DNA of 53,640 nt, from NCBI GenBank assembly GCA_030681895.1, contig JAUXRI010000289.1:1-53640 (forward strand), in the 5' to 3' direction. Made by a program: the position numbers and the translations under genes. The notes beneath the pieces were generated by a model. That model did not search any database and was not told the DNA's origin. It worked only from the letters and a program-made list of their open reading frames with translations. How positions within the stretch are numbered: position 1 is the stretch's first letter; the number at the start of each line of letters is the position of its first letter. Source of the stretch: Myxococcales bacterium. Its GTDB lineage: Bacteria; Myxococcota; Myxococcia; Myxococcales; Myxococcaceae. Positions 1-9,062 of the stretch are shown here, one piece after another.

Positions 1-1
1 C

Positions 2-1282
2 GACAAGGAGTACCCCACCTTCCGCCTGCCGATTCGTAACCACTACATCGGCTCGCCCAACCTCACCGCCGCGCCGAACCCGGTGAACTTCGGCTACGTC
101 GCCGTGGGCCGTCAGTCCAAGCGCAACGTCTCGTTCTCGAACCGCGGCACCGGCACCGCGCCCATCACCATCACCGCCATCGCGGTCGACCCGCCGATGA
201 ACTCGGACTTCGAGGTGGTGATGGCGACGGCAGGCCTTCCCCGAACGCTGCGCCCCATCACGCAGGACAACACCGCGCTCTTCACCATCGAGACCCGCTT
301 CACGCCCCGCACCTCGGGCGCCGCAGACGGTGGTGGCGACACCTTGAGCACGCTGGTGCTGACGACGAGCGAGGGCGAGCTGCGCATTCCGATGCAGGGC
401 AACTCGGCGACGCCGCCCGTGGTGGCCGTGACGCCGATGATGATCGACCTCGGCGACGTTCGCCTCGGCACCACGCTGTCGCGCCCGCTCACCATCACCA
501 ACAGCGGTGGGGCTCCGTTGACGGTGCGCGCGACGTGGGGCGGCACGCGGCCCTCGACCGACCTCTCGACCTCGCCGCAGTTCATCAGCGCCGTCGCCGG
601 CGGCACCTTCACCGAGCTGCAGGTGGTGGTGACGGCCACCGCCGAGGGCCCCATCAGCGGGCTGCTGGTGCTCGAGACCAATGATCCGTCGCGGCCCACC
701 GTCACCGTGCCCGTCACGGCCAACGGCGTCACCGGCCCGGGCCCCGAGGTCGTCAAGCTCGAGATGACCTACGACAACGGCAGCGACTCGGTCTTCGACA
801 ACGACGTGCGCGACGTCGACATGACGCTGGAGCACCCGTTTGGCTACGTCTGCAACGAGCGCACGCCCGCGCCGATGAACTGGGGCACGTACGGCAACCC
901 CTCGTGGCTCGCGTTCGCGCCGAAAGAAGAGCCCGAGCGCATCATCCTCGCCGACGCGCGCACCGACGGGACGTACCGCGTGATGGTCTCGTACCAGCAG
1001 GACTGCAAGTCGCTCCCGTCGGCGCTGCTCGCGGGCATCCTCGGCATCTCCATCGACGTGCTGGTCGACGTGCTGACGGGCGGCGCCGTGCCGATTCCCG
1101 GGCAGGACATCGGGCGCCTCATCGAGCAGGTGTGCCTCAACAAGAGCGGCTCGGCGGTGAACGTGAAGGTGTACGTGAATGGCATGTTGGTCGCCGAGAA
1201 GAACACCTCGCTCGGCCGCAAAGGCGACACCGCCTACATCCTCAACCTCGTGCGGCAGAACGGCACGTTCTCGGTGCCGTGA
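2..1282 (+). CDS. Secreted ASH/HYDIN-type (choice-of-anchor D) beta-sandwich protein, 5' end outside window
   Basis: The reading frame is open from base 2, so the true start lies upstream; 426 residues are visible. Two successive immunoglobulin-like ASH repeats can be seen, each with the family pattern of a Phe/Leu-Gly-x-Val strand, a basic polar strand and a TNSG- or SNRG-type turn (NFGYVAVG and DLGDVRLG mark the repeat starts). After about residue 250 comes a different C-terminal domain with three Cys residues and a short hydrophobic stretch. Such domains are usual in large exported myxobacterial surface proteins. Its stop codon overlaps the start of the next ASH gene (TGATG), so the two are probably translated together. 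Substrate or partner is unknown. The family is confident; the function is not. Confidence 0.8.
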   Translation, partial: DKEYPTFRLPIRNHYIGSPNLTAAPNPVNFGYVAVGRQSKRNVSFSNRGTGTAPITITAIAVDPPMNSDFEVVMATAGLPRTLRPITQDNTALFTIETRFTPRTSGAADGGGDTLSTLVLTTSEGELRIPMQGNSATPPVVAVTPMMIDLGDVRLGTTLSRPLTITNSGGAPLTVRATWGGTRPSTDLSTSPQFISAVAGGTFTELQVVVTATAEGPISGLLVLETNDPSRPTVTVPVTANGVTGPGPEVVKLEMTYDNGSDSVFDNDVRDVDMTLEHPFGYVCNERTPAPMNWGTYGNPSWLAFAPKEEPERIILADARTDGTYRVMVSYQQDCKSLPSALLAGILGISIDVLVDVLTGGAVPIPGQDIGRLIEQVCLNKSGSAVNVKVYVNGMLVAEKNTSLGRKGDTAYILNLVRQNGTFSVP

Positions 1283-3261
1283 TGACGACCTCCATGCGCT
1301 CGTCACTCCTCCTGTTGATCGCCGCGGTCCTCGTCGCGGGCTGTGGCACCAAACCGCCCGTGTCGATGACGTCGCCCAACGGCATCGGTCCGTTCCGCGG
1401 CCTGCGCGCGACGCCGAAGCAGTTGGCCTTCACCTGCGTCGTGCCGGGCTGCGACACCACGCTGGTGGTGAAGGTGCAGTCGACGGTGAACCGCCGCGTC
1501 GCCATCAAGCGCGTGGTGATGTCGAAGATGTCACCGGAGTACACGCTCACCCCGTCGGTCGCGACGCCGTTCATTCTCGGCGCGGCGTCGGACTTCTCGG
1601 TCGACGTGAAGTACGCGCCGCTCTCGGCGCCCGGCTCCGACGACCTGAAGGTGCTCGTCACCTACACCGACGCGTCGCCCGACTCCGAAGACCCCGACCG
1701 GCTCGAGCCCGGCGAGCTCGAGATTCCCCTCGTGCGCCGTCTCGTCGGAGAGCCGGCCCTCGACGTGCAGCCCCGCAAGCTCTCCTTCGGCCTCGTGCGC
1801 CAGGGTGAGTCGAAGGAGCTGCCCGTCGTCGCGCGCAACGTCGGCTTCGGCAACATCGCGCTCGCGGTCGACACGGTCGACGCGGGCCACCCGTGGGTGT
1901 CCGTCACGCTCCCGGCGAGCGCGGCCCTCGTGCCCGACGCCGGCGTCTCGATTCCCGTGAAGTTCAGCCCTGCGACGCGCGGCTACTACAAGGGCGACGT
2001 CATCATCGGCTCCTCGACGCCCGCTGTCGGAGAGGTCGAGTTCGAGGTGGAAGGCACCAGCTTCATCGACGGCGTCATCGCGGTGGAGCCCGAGGAGCGC
2101 GCCATCGACTTCGGCGACGTGCCCCGACGTCAGCGCCGGTCCGTCACCGTGCAGGCGGCCAACCTCGGCGGCAACACGCTCTTCATCAGCTCGGTCACCG
2201 TGCGCGACCTGTCGAACAACGTGCGCGTCTCGCTGCCCAACGCGATGAACCAGGTGACGCTGGCGCCGCTCCAGCGCATCGCGCTGACGCTCGACCTCGA
2301 CGCGACCACCGCGGGCGTCGTCGACGCGATGCTGGTGATTGCGTCGACCGACTCGGCCCGCCCGTCGCTCGAGATTCCCGTGCGAGGCACCGTCACCGAG
2401 CCGCGCATCGAGGTGTCGCCCACCATGCTCGCCTGGGGCGCGACGCCGCTGGGCTGGCAGGTGAGCAAGCCGCTCGAGCTCAAGAACATCGGCTTCGGCC
2501 CGCTCACCATTCGCCGCGTCACCTTCGTCGGCGGCACCAGCAACCTGTACGCCCTCAAGAACCTGCCCGCGCTGCCGTTCACGCTCGCGACCGGTGGCCG
2601 TGCCTCCATCGAGGTCGAGTTCCGCGCCGACACCATGGCGTCGTTCACCGGCGGGCTCTCCATCGAGACCGACGACCCCACGATGCAGATCGTCGAGATT
2701 CCGCTCTCGGCCAACGGCGTCAGCTGCATGTCGGGGTGCGCCGTCGCGAACGCCACGCCCTCGTGCATGATGGGCCAGTGCGGCATCGCGAGCTGCAACG
2801 CCGGCTACTACAACACCGACGGCATGGCCTCGAACGGCTGTGAGTGCAACGAGACGGGCGCCGACTCCTCGGAGTTCTGCTCGATGGGCACGTACAAGGG
2901 CGTCCTGCGCGACACCTCGGGCGCCACCGCGCAGCACCAGGGCATGATTCCCCTCGCCACCGACGTCGACTGGATCCGGTTCTATGCAGAGGACGCGAAC
3001 AACGTCTTCGGCGACGACTTCGACGTGCGCATCACGCTGACGTCGTCGGACCCGACCATCGAGATGTGCGTCTACCGGCACCGCACCGGCTCTCACGACA
3101 GCAGCTGCTACAACGAGGGCGAGTCGTGCGGGTCCCGTTCCTTCCGCCGTGACGGCAGCCTCGGGACCGACGACGGCGCCGACTTCGACATCAAGGTGTA
3201 CCGCCGCGCCAACGCCGGGCCGACGTGCACGATGTACACGGTCAGCATGTCGAACGGCTGA
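1282..3261 (+). CDS. ASH-domain lipoprotein with Cys-rich and C-terminal beta-sandwich domains
   Basis: A 659-residue protein whose ATG overlaps the upstream stop codon by one base. It begins with a lipoprotein signal: a hydrophobic core ending in VAGC, with Cys21 the predicted lipidated residue. Residues about 40-480 contain four to five ASH/HYDIN-like repeats (FGLVRQGES, DFGDVPRRQ and WGATPLGWQ mark repeat starts). Next comes a short Cys-rich EGF-like segment (about eight Cys between residues 485 and 535), then a C-terminal domain starting near DVDWIRFYA that resembles pre-peptidase C-terminal beta domains. It is probably a surface scaffold or adhesin-like protein in the outer membrane. The kinase gene follows two bases after its stop, suggesting co-expression. 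The exact role is unknown. Confidence 0.82.
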   Translation: MTTSMRSSLLLLIAAVLVAGCGTKPPVSMTSPNGIGPFRGLRATPKQLAFTCVVPGCDTTLVVKVQSTVNRRVAIKRVVMSKMSPEYTLTPSVATPFILGAASDFSVDVKYAPLSAPGSDDLKVLVTYTDASPDSEDPDRLEPGELEIPLVRRLVGEPALDVQPRKLSFGLVRQGESKELPVVARNVGFGNIALAVDTVDAGHPWVSVTLPASAALVPDAGVSIPVKFSPATRGYYKGDVIIGSSTPAVGEVEFEVEGTSFIDGVIAVEPEERAIDFGDVPRRQRRSVTVQAANLGGNTLFISSVTVRDLSNNVRVSLPNAMNQVTLAPLQRIALTLDLDATTAGVVDAMLVIASTDSARPSLEIPVRGTVTEPRIEVSPTMLAWGATPLGWQVSKPLELKNIGFGPLTIRRVTFVGGTSNLYALKNLPALPFTLATGGRASIEVEFRADTMASFTGGLSIETDDPTMQIVEIPLSANGVSCMSGCAVANATPSCMMGQCGIASCNAGYYNTDGMASNGCECNETGADSSEFCSMGTYKGVLRDTSGATAQHQGMIPLATDVDWIRFYAEDANNVFGDDFDVRITLTSSDPTIEMCVYRHRTGSHDSSCYNEGESCGSRSFRRDGSLGTDDGADFDIKVYRRANAGPTCTMYTVSMSNG

Positions 3262-3263
3262 GC

Positions 3264-4706
3264 GTGGTGCCGCCGCCCAACTCCACCGTGAAGCTGCCGC
3301 TGCCTGAGCAGCTCCTCGGCGACAAGTACCGGCTGAAGCACCGGCTTGGCCAGGGAGGCATGGGCTACGTGTTCCTCGCCGAGAAGCTGCACCTCGGCAC
3401 CATGGTGGCGGTGAAGTTCCTCGACCCCGAGCCGAACGCCGACGCCACGCGCCTCAAGCGCTTCCTTCAGGAGGCCCGCGTCGCGGTCGAGGTGAACCAC
3501 CCCGGCGCCGCGCAGTTGCTGGACGCTGGCCACGACGAGGTGACGGGCTCGCTGTTCCTCGTCTTCGAGTACGTCGAGGGCAAGGACGTGCGCGAGGCGC
3601 TCACCGACGAGGGCCGGCTCGCCTTCGACGAGGCGCGCGACATCTGCATCCAGGTGGCCGAGGTGCTCGCCTTCGCCCACGCGCGCGGCATCGTTCACCG
3701 CGACGTGAAGCCCGAGAACATTCGTATGCGCCGCGACCTCGGCGGGGCGCGCGTGAAGGTGCTCGACTTCGGCATCGCGCGGTTGATGAACCAGGGCGCC
3801 GTGCGGTTGACGGCCGAGGGCATGCTCGCCGGCACCCCGCGCTACATGTCGCCGGAGCAGATTCGCGACCTGCCGCTCGACGCCCGCACCGATGTCTATG
3901 CGCTCGGCCTGATGTTGTTCGAGATGCTCGCGGGCGTGCCGGCGTTCGACGGGAAGAACCTGTCGCAGGTGCTGCTGCGGCAGATGAACGACCCGGTGCC
4001 GACGTTGCGCAGCGTCGACGTGCTCCTCGGGCACGATGGCCTCGACGCCTTCATTCGTCGCGCGTGCGCCAAGCAGCCCCTCGAGCGCTTCCAGAACATG
4101 GAGGAGTTCGTCGCCGCCCTCAAAGGCCTGCAGGTGAGCGCGTGGCCCTCGCCGCGTCGGAAGCTGGTGCCGGGGCAAGACGCTCCGACCGCGCCACACC
4201 GGCCGCAGCTGGTGCCGACCGCCGACGCCGCGCCGCAACCGCCGTCGCGGGCGGTGGAGCAGACCTCTCCCAACCAGGTGATGCGTGACGCCACGCTCTT
4301 CGTCGACGAAGAGAGCGCGAGGGCCCGACGGCCCGATTCCCGGCAGTCGACGGAGCCCTCTCACCCGCAGCCCCAGCCGGCGCTCGACGTGCCGTGGGAT
4401 GACGCCTCGAAGCTGCCGACCAACCCCTCGCGGCCGGGCGTCGCAGCCGCGAAGCCCAGGACGAATGAGCAGGCGCGCCCCGTCGGGACGCATGGCACCG
4501 CCATCGTGGTGCCGCACGACCCCTCCATCGAGGCGACGTGGCGGCCGCCGGCAGAGAAGCCCTCTCGGTGGTGGCTCTGGTTCCTCCTCGCCGGACTGCT
4601 GGCGGCGGCCATCGTCGTCTCGCTCTGGGTGACCGGAATCTTCCCCAGACGTCATCGGGTTGGAGCCCTCGAGCCTCACGCGCGTCAGCTGCTCGCCTTG
4701 CGCTGA
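3264..4706 (+). CDS. Membrane-anchored Ser/Thr protein kinase (Pkn family) without extracellular sensor
   Basis: A 480-residue eukaryote-like kinase. Visible motifs are the glycine loop GQGGMG, the VAVK lysine, catalytic HRDVKPEN (His145-Asn152), DFG starting at Asp168, and a GTPRYMSPE activation-segment end, so an active enzyme is expected. After the kinase lobe comes a long Pro/Ala-rich linker (about residues 290-435), one transmembrane helix (about 437-460) and only about 20 basic or neutral residues. There is therefore no PASTA or other periplasmic sensor, and the kinase faces the cytoplasm. GTG at 3264 is chosen because it follows the upstream stop directly; GTG at 3267 is equally possible, and an upstream GTG would overlap the neighbour by 37 bases. 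It probably works with the two ASH proteins, by position only. Confidence 0.9.
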   Translation: MVPPPNSTVKLPLPEQLLGDKYRLKHRLGQGGMGYVFLAEKLHLGTMVAVKFLDPEPNADATRLKRFLQEARVAVEVNHPGAAQLLDAGHDEVTGSLFLVFEYVEGKDVREALTDEGRLAFDEARDICIQVAEVLAFAHARGIVHRDVKPENIRMRRDLGGARVKVLDFGIARLMNQGAVRLTAEGMLAGTPRYMSPEQIRDLPLDARTDVYALGLMLFEMLAGVPAFDGKNLSQVLLRQMNDPVPTLRSVDVLLGHDGLDAFIRRACAKQPLERFQNMEEFVAALKGLQVSAWPSPRRKLVPGQDAPTAPHRPQLVPTADAAPQPPSRAVEQTSPNQVMRDATLFVDEESARARRPDSRQSTEPSHPQPQPALDVPWDDASKLPTNPSRPGVAAAKPRTNEQARPVGTHGTAIVVPHDPSIEATWRPPAEKPSRWWLWFLLAGLLAAAIVVSLWVTGIFPRRHRVGALEPHARQLLALR

Positions 4707-4802
4707 TTCCCCGACTCCCCGCCTCAACGGCGCCGAGCCCCCGAGCCTGATCAATCGCCGGAAGGGGTTGCACTCGCGCCCCGGCTCGGGTGTCTTGGCT
4801 TC

Positions 4803-6518
4803 ATGAAGCTCTCTTCCATTCCGTTCGCCGCGCTCTGTTTCGGTCTCGTCTTCGGGGGCACCGTCGCCACCAGCTGTGGGCCCTCGAAGCCCGCGTGTAC
4901 CCCGTCGTCGTGCAACGGCTGCTGCGACTCGACCAGCGGGCTGTGCGTGTCGCTCACCACGGCGACCCAGTGCGGCTCGCGCGGTGAGACGTGCAAGGCC
5001 TGCTCGCTCGGCCAGTCGTGCTCGTTCGGCATGTGCAGCGGCGGAAACAACACCGGCGCCGGCACCAGCGGCGGCGGGTTCGCGACGGGCGGAGGGTTCG
5101 CGACCGGTGGCGGCTCCAGTGGCGGTGGCTTCGCGGGTGGCGGCAGCGCTGGCGGCGGGAGCTCGGGCGGCGGCTTCGCGACGGGTGGCGGGAGCTCGGG
5201 TGGCGGGAGCAGCGGCGGTGGCCTCTCGGGCGGCGGGAGCGCCGGTGGCGGGTTCGCGACGGGCGGCGGCTCGACGAGCTGCAACTCCGGCAACTGCAGC
5301 GGCTGCTGCCAGGGAACGCAGTGCATTCAGCCTCCCAACAACAGCCTCAACACCCAGTGCGGCTTCGCGGCCATGGCCTGCGCCAACTGCGTGAGCAGCG
5401 GCCAGGTGTGCAACCCGGTCACCTTCGGCTGCAGCTCCGGAACGGGCGGCGGCGGCGCAGGCGGCGGGGTTGGCGGCGGCTCCAGCCAGCTGGGCGACGC
5501 GTGCAACACGGTGGTGCCGTTGACGCTCTTCTCGGGCTCCGCGTCGACGAGCGGGAGCCTGTTCGGCTACTTCAACGACACCCCGGCGTGCTCGGGCGTG
5601 GGCCCCGACGCGGTGTACTCGGTGATGTTGACGGCACCGGCGACGCTGACGGCCCAGGTCTCGGCCTCGGGCTTCACGCCGCGGGTGAGCGTTCGTTCGA
5701 CCTGCACGAGCTCGACGACGCTCGCGTGTGACAGCGTCGGCAGCTCGGGCTTCGCGACCACGACGACCAATCAGCTCGGCGCGGGCACGTACTTCGTGTG
5801 GGTCGACTCCTCGTCGTCCTCCGCGAGCGGCAGCTACTCGTTGACGCTCACGGCGTCGGGCTCGGGTGGCGGTGGCGCGGGTGGTGGCGGCGTCGGTGGC
5901 GGGTTTGCCGGCGGCTTCGGTGGTGGCGGCGCGACGACAGGCACCTACGCGGCGAGCACCATCAGCGCGGCGTGCGACGACATGACGGGGGCGACGGCGC
6001 TCCTGTCGACGTCGACGAGTCCGGTCATCAGCGATGACGTCACGACCCTGCCCGCGTTCTTGCCAATCACGTTCCCCTTCTTCGGGGTCCCGCACAGCTA
6101 CGCCAGCGTCCAGAGCAACGGCATGGTGCAGTTCCACCTGTCCGCGAGCGGCCTGACCTCGGCCGAGTACCTCAACGCCCCGATTCCGACGGCGGCGGCG
6201 CCGAACGGGTTCGCGGCTGCCTACTGGGCGGATCTCTACACCTCCTCGACGCCACTGAACCGGTTGGTCAGCCTGAAGTCCCTGACGAGCGGTGGCTCGC
6301 GAGTCACCGTCTCATGGAGAGATGGCCTTGGAACCGCGACCGAGTTTCAAGCGATGTTCTACGCGACGGGCCTCATCGAGTACCACTACTGCAACATTGG
6401 CACCGCGACCGGCTCCGGAGCGGTCATCGGCGTCGAGAACCCGAGCGGCTCGGCGGGCGGTCAGTGGTCGTCTGGTGTGGCGACGGGCGCTGGCGTGCGC
6501 TTCACGTACGTTCCGTAG
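4803..6518 (+). CDS. Secreted Gly-rich, Cys-rich surface protein
   Basis: A 571-residue exported protein. The N-terminus is a signal peptide ending in ATSC, which could be a weak lipobox (Cys25). A Cys-rich segment follows (about 12 Cys in residues 25-75), then a low-complexity Gly/Ser/Ala/Phe linker (GGGFATGGG-type repeats, about residues 80-155), a second Cys-rich block, a middle beta domain (about 230-350) similar to pre-peptidase C-terminal domains, a second Gly linker, and a C-terminal beta domain of about 190 residues that ends the protein. The modular layout of beads on Gly-rich strings is common in myxobacterial surface proteins. It is separated from the kinase gene by 96 bases and converges on the next gene. 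No enzymatic motif was recognised. Confidence 0.75.
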   Translation: MKLSSIPFAALCFGLVFGGTVATSCGPSKPACTPSSCNGCCDSTSGLCVSLTTATQCGSRGETCKACSLGQSCSFGMCSGGNNTGAGTSGGGFATGGGFATGGGSSGGGFAGGGSAGGGSSGGGFATGGGSSGGGSSGGGLSGGGSAGGGFATGGGSTSCNSGNCSGCCQGTQCIQPPNNSLNTQCGFAAMACANCVSSGQVCNPVTFGCSSGTGGGGAGGGVGGGSSQLGDACNTVVPLTLFSGSASTSGSLFGYFNDTPACSGVGPDAVYSVMLTAPATLTAQVSASGFTPRVSVRSTCTSSTTLACDSVGSSGFATTTTNQLGAGTYFVWVDSSSSSASGSYSLTLTASGSGGGGAGGGGVGGGFAGGFGGGGATTGTYAASTISAACDDMTGATALLSTSTSPVISDDVTTLPAFLPITFPFFGVPHSYASVQSNGMVQFHLSASGLTSAEYLNAPIPTAAAPNGFAAAYWADLYTSSTPLNRLVSLKSLTSGGSRVTVSWRDGLGTATEFQAMFYATGLIEYHYCNIGTATGSGAVIGVENPSGSAGGQWSSGVATGAGVRFTYVP

Positions 6519-6521
6519 TCG

Positions 6522-7292
6522 TCAGCGGCTCGCGGCGTAGTGCGCCGTCAGCTGACGCTCCACCGGCTCGAGCAGCTCGAACCGGGCCCACATGACGAGC
6601 ACCACGCGGGCCTGGCCGGGCGCCGTCGCGGCCAGCGTGCCCTGCGTCCGGTACCGGCCGGTGCCTCGCGTGAGCTCGACGAGCGGCCGCGCGGGTGGAA
6701 CGAACGACACGACGCGCTCCTGCTTCCAGAAGGGGCGCACGCGCGTGACGCTCAGTTGGTGGTCGTTCGCCTTCACGACGAGGCTTCCGCCCAGGCCCCA
6801 CACGGGCCCGAGTGAGAGCAGCAGCATGACGGGAAGCATCGCGAGGAAGAAGCCGGCGCTGAAGCCCTCGCTGACCTCGAGGGCCGTGAGCGTGGGCGTC
6901 TCGCGGAAGCGATTCACCGCCCGCGCGACCTTGATGGCCGGGCCGCCCCGCAGCTCCGTCTCGAAGGCCGTCGCGCCATCGTCGCTGCGAACGCGGAGGT
7001 GAGAGACGACCGTGGACCTGCCGCGCTGTGCCGATCTCACGTCTTCCAGCTCGAAGCGCGTGTTCGCCAGCTCGACGCGTTGCTCGTGGGAGGACAGAAA
7101 CGTCCACTCGCGAAGCAGGCAGGAGCCCGCGGCCGCCCCGTCACGCCGACACGACGCCTCGAAGCGGGGCGCGACGCTGCCGGTGAGGAGGAAGAGGCCG
7201 AACGTCACGCCCACCATCCCGAGCGGAATGGCGAGCAGCTGGCCGGGCGAGAGCAGCCTGAGGTTCAGCTCGAGGACCGAAGGGTCCGACAT
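6522..7292 (-). CDS. Two-helix membrane protein of unknown function, coupled to pgi
   Basis: A 256-residue protein with a hydrophobic segment near residues 18-38, an extracytoplasmic-looking region with two Cys that could pair (Cys48 and Cys58), and a second hydrophobic segment around residues 145-168 followed by a soluble C-terminus. Its ATG overlaps the stop codon of the upstream isomerase gene (TGATG on the minus strand), so translational coupling is likely. No domain family was recognised. It converges with the Gly-rich protein gene with only three bases between stops, so no separate terminator fits there. Confidence 0.7.
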   Translation of the reverse strand: MSDPSVLELNLRLLSPGQLLAIPLGMVGVTFGLFLLTGSVAPRFEASCRRDGAAAGSCLLREWTFLSSHEQRVELANTRFELEDVRSAQRGRSTVVSHLRVRSDDGATAFETELRGGPAIKVARAVNRFRETPTLTALEVSEGFSAGFFLAMLPVMLLLSLGPVWGLGGSLVVKANDHQLSVTRVRPFWKQERVVSFVPPARPLVELTRGTGRYRTQGTLAATAPGQARVVLVMWARFELLEPVERQLTAHYAASR

Positions 7293-8851
7293 CAGCGCGA
7301 GAAGCGGTCGTCGACGCGACGGGCTCCGGGTGCGCGCGAGAGGCGGCCGTTCGCGGCGAGGTGGGAGAGCAGCTTGAAGGCCGTCTCGATGTCCGCGCTG
7401 CCTGCCCGTGAGGCGACGTCGGCCGCGGTGCGAGGCGTCGCGTCGACGGCGTCGAGCACCTTCTGCTGGAGCGCGAGCACCGCCGTCGCCGCCTTCTTGC
7501 CCGCCTCGACGCCGGGCTGGTGGTACGCGTTGACGTTGATGAGCGACGCGTAGAGGCCGACCGCGCGCTCGAAGACGGCGATGAGGGCACCGAGAATCTT
7601 CGCAGACACCTCGGGCACCGTGAGCGTCATCGACTCACGACCGCTCTCGTCGAGCGCCGCGCGCGTGCCGAGCAAAAACCCGAGCAGGTAGTCGCCGCTG
7701 GTGACGCGCGGCTCGACCTCCATGCCGGTGGCCGCGCGGTCCTTCAGCACCTCGATGAAGAGCATGAAGAAGTTCGGCACGCCGTCTCGCAGCTGCTGCA
7801 CGTACGCGTGCTGGTCGGTCGAGCCCTTGTTCCCGTACACCGCGAGGCCCTGGTGCACGACGGCGCCCGAGAGGTCCTTCTCTTTGCCGAGCGACTCCAT
7901 CACCAGCTGCTGCAGGTAGCGCGACATCAACAGCAGCCGGTCTTTGTACGGCAGCACGACGAGGTCCTTCTGCCCGCGGCCGTTCGTCGCGTGGTGCCAC
8001 ATCAACGCCATCAGCGCGGCGGGGTTGGTCGCCAGGTCTCTGGTGCGCGTCGCGACGTCGGCGAGCCTGGCGCCTTCGAGCATCGCGTCGATGTCGATGC
8101 CCTGCAGCGCGGCGGGCAGGAGGCCGACGGCGGACAGCTCGGACGTGCGGCCGCCAACCCAGTCCCACATGGGGAACCGCGCGAGCCAGCCCTGCGAGGC
8201 CTTGTCGAGCTCGCTGCCGGCGCCGGTGACCGAGACGGCGTGCTTCGAGAAGTCGAGGCCCGCGCGCGTGAACGCGGCCTGCGCTTCGACCATGCCGTTG
8301 CGCGTCTCTTTGGTGCCGCCCGACTTCGAGATGACGACGACGAGCGTCTCGGCGAGCCGCGCGCCCAGCCTGGCGAAGACGCGGTCGAAGCCGTCGGGGT
8401 CGGTATTGTCGAAGAAGTGCACCGTCATCGGGTCGGTCGCTTCACCGAGCGCGTCGGTGGCGAGCTGAGGCCCCAGCGCCGAGCCGCCGATGCCGACGAG
8501 CAAGACCTGCGTGAAGCGCTTGCCGGCAGGAGACTGAATGGCGCCGGAGTGCACCGATTTCGCGAACGTCTTCACCTGCGTGAGCGCGGCGCGAATGGCG
8601 GCGGCGTCTTCGGGTGGCGCGAGCTCAGGCGCGCGCAGCCAGTAGTGGCCGACGCGGCGGCCTTCATCGGGGTTGGCGACGGCGCCCTTCTCGAGCGCGT
8701 CCATCGCGTCGAAGGCCTTCGTGAGCGGCGCCTGCATCGAGGCGAGCCAGGCGTCGGAAAAGCGCATCTTCGACGCGTCGAGCATCAGGCCGAGCGAGTC
8801 GACGACGCAGAGGTGCTTCGAGTAGCGGTCCCACGAGGAGGAGCTGGTCAT
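7292..8851 (-). CDS. pgi: Glucose-6-phosphate isomerase with C-terminal extension
   Basis: A 519-residue cytoplasmic enzyme interconverting glucose-6-phosphate and fructose-6-phosphate in glycolysis and gluconeogenesis. The SIS-fold sugar-phosphate loops are visible: GIGGSALGP, SKSGGTKET and VGGRTSELSAVG, followed by the GSTDQHAYVQQLRDG region typical of bacterial PGI. The ATG at 8851 (MTSSSSWDRYSK) is preferred over an upstream in-frame start, which would add 31 Arg-rich residues with no family match. After the catalytic domain the last 45 or so residues (from about RTAADVASR) look like a small helix-turn-helix-like extension. The gene is coupled to the downstream membrane-protein gene. Confidence 0.95.
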   Translation of the reverse strand: MTSSSSWDRYSKHLCVVDSLGLMLDASKMRFSDAWLASMQAPLTKAFDAMDALEKGAVANPDEGRRVGHYWLRAPELAPPEDAAAIRAALTQVKTFAKSVHSGAIQSPAGKRFTQVLLVGIGGSALGPQLATDALGEATDPMTVHFFDNTDPDGFDRVFARLGARLAETLVVVISKSGGTKETRNGMVEAQAAFTRAGLDFSKHAVSVTGAGSELDKASQGWLARFPMWDWVGGRTSELSAVGLLPAALQGIDIDAMLEGARLADVATRTRDLATNPAALMALMWHHATNGRGQKDLVVLPYKDRLLLMSRYLQQLVMESLGKEKDLSGAVVHQGLAVYGNKGSTDQHAYVQQLRDGVPNFFMLFIEVLKDRAATGMEVEPRVTSGDYLLGFLLGTRAALDESGRESMTLTVPEVSAKILGALIAVFERAVGLYASLINVNAYHQPGVEAGKKAATAVLALQQKVLDAVDATPRTAADVASRAGSADIETAFKLLSHLAANGRLSRAPGARRVDDRFSR

Positions 8852-9062
8852 GGCGCGGGACGATGTGCCGCGTCGTGGCGTGACGCAAGGCGGGCGTGAG
8901 GTGTCCTGTCGACCGAACACTGACCTGGAGCAGGCCAGTCGCAACGCCCCGTCACCACCAGCTCGTTCTCAGCGAAGCCGAGGTGTTCTGGACAGGCACG
9001 GCGTGTGCCTTACGGTCGCCTGCGGTCGCGTTCGGCGACCCATCACCATCGGGGTCTCAACC

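Noticed and set aside
904..1281. Upstream extension of the second ASH gene
   Set aside because: Would overlap the first ASH gene by 126 codons. The ATG at 1282 starts a perfect lipoprotein signal and a TGATG overlap.
3108..6137. A 1009-codon open frame on the minus strand opposite the kinase and Gly-rich genes
   Set aside because: Arg/Ala-rich shadow of GC-rich coding DNA. The plus-strand frames have clear kinase motifs and signal peptides.
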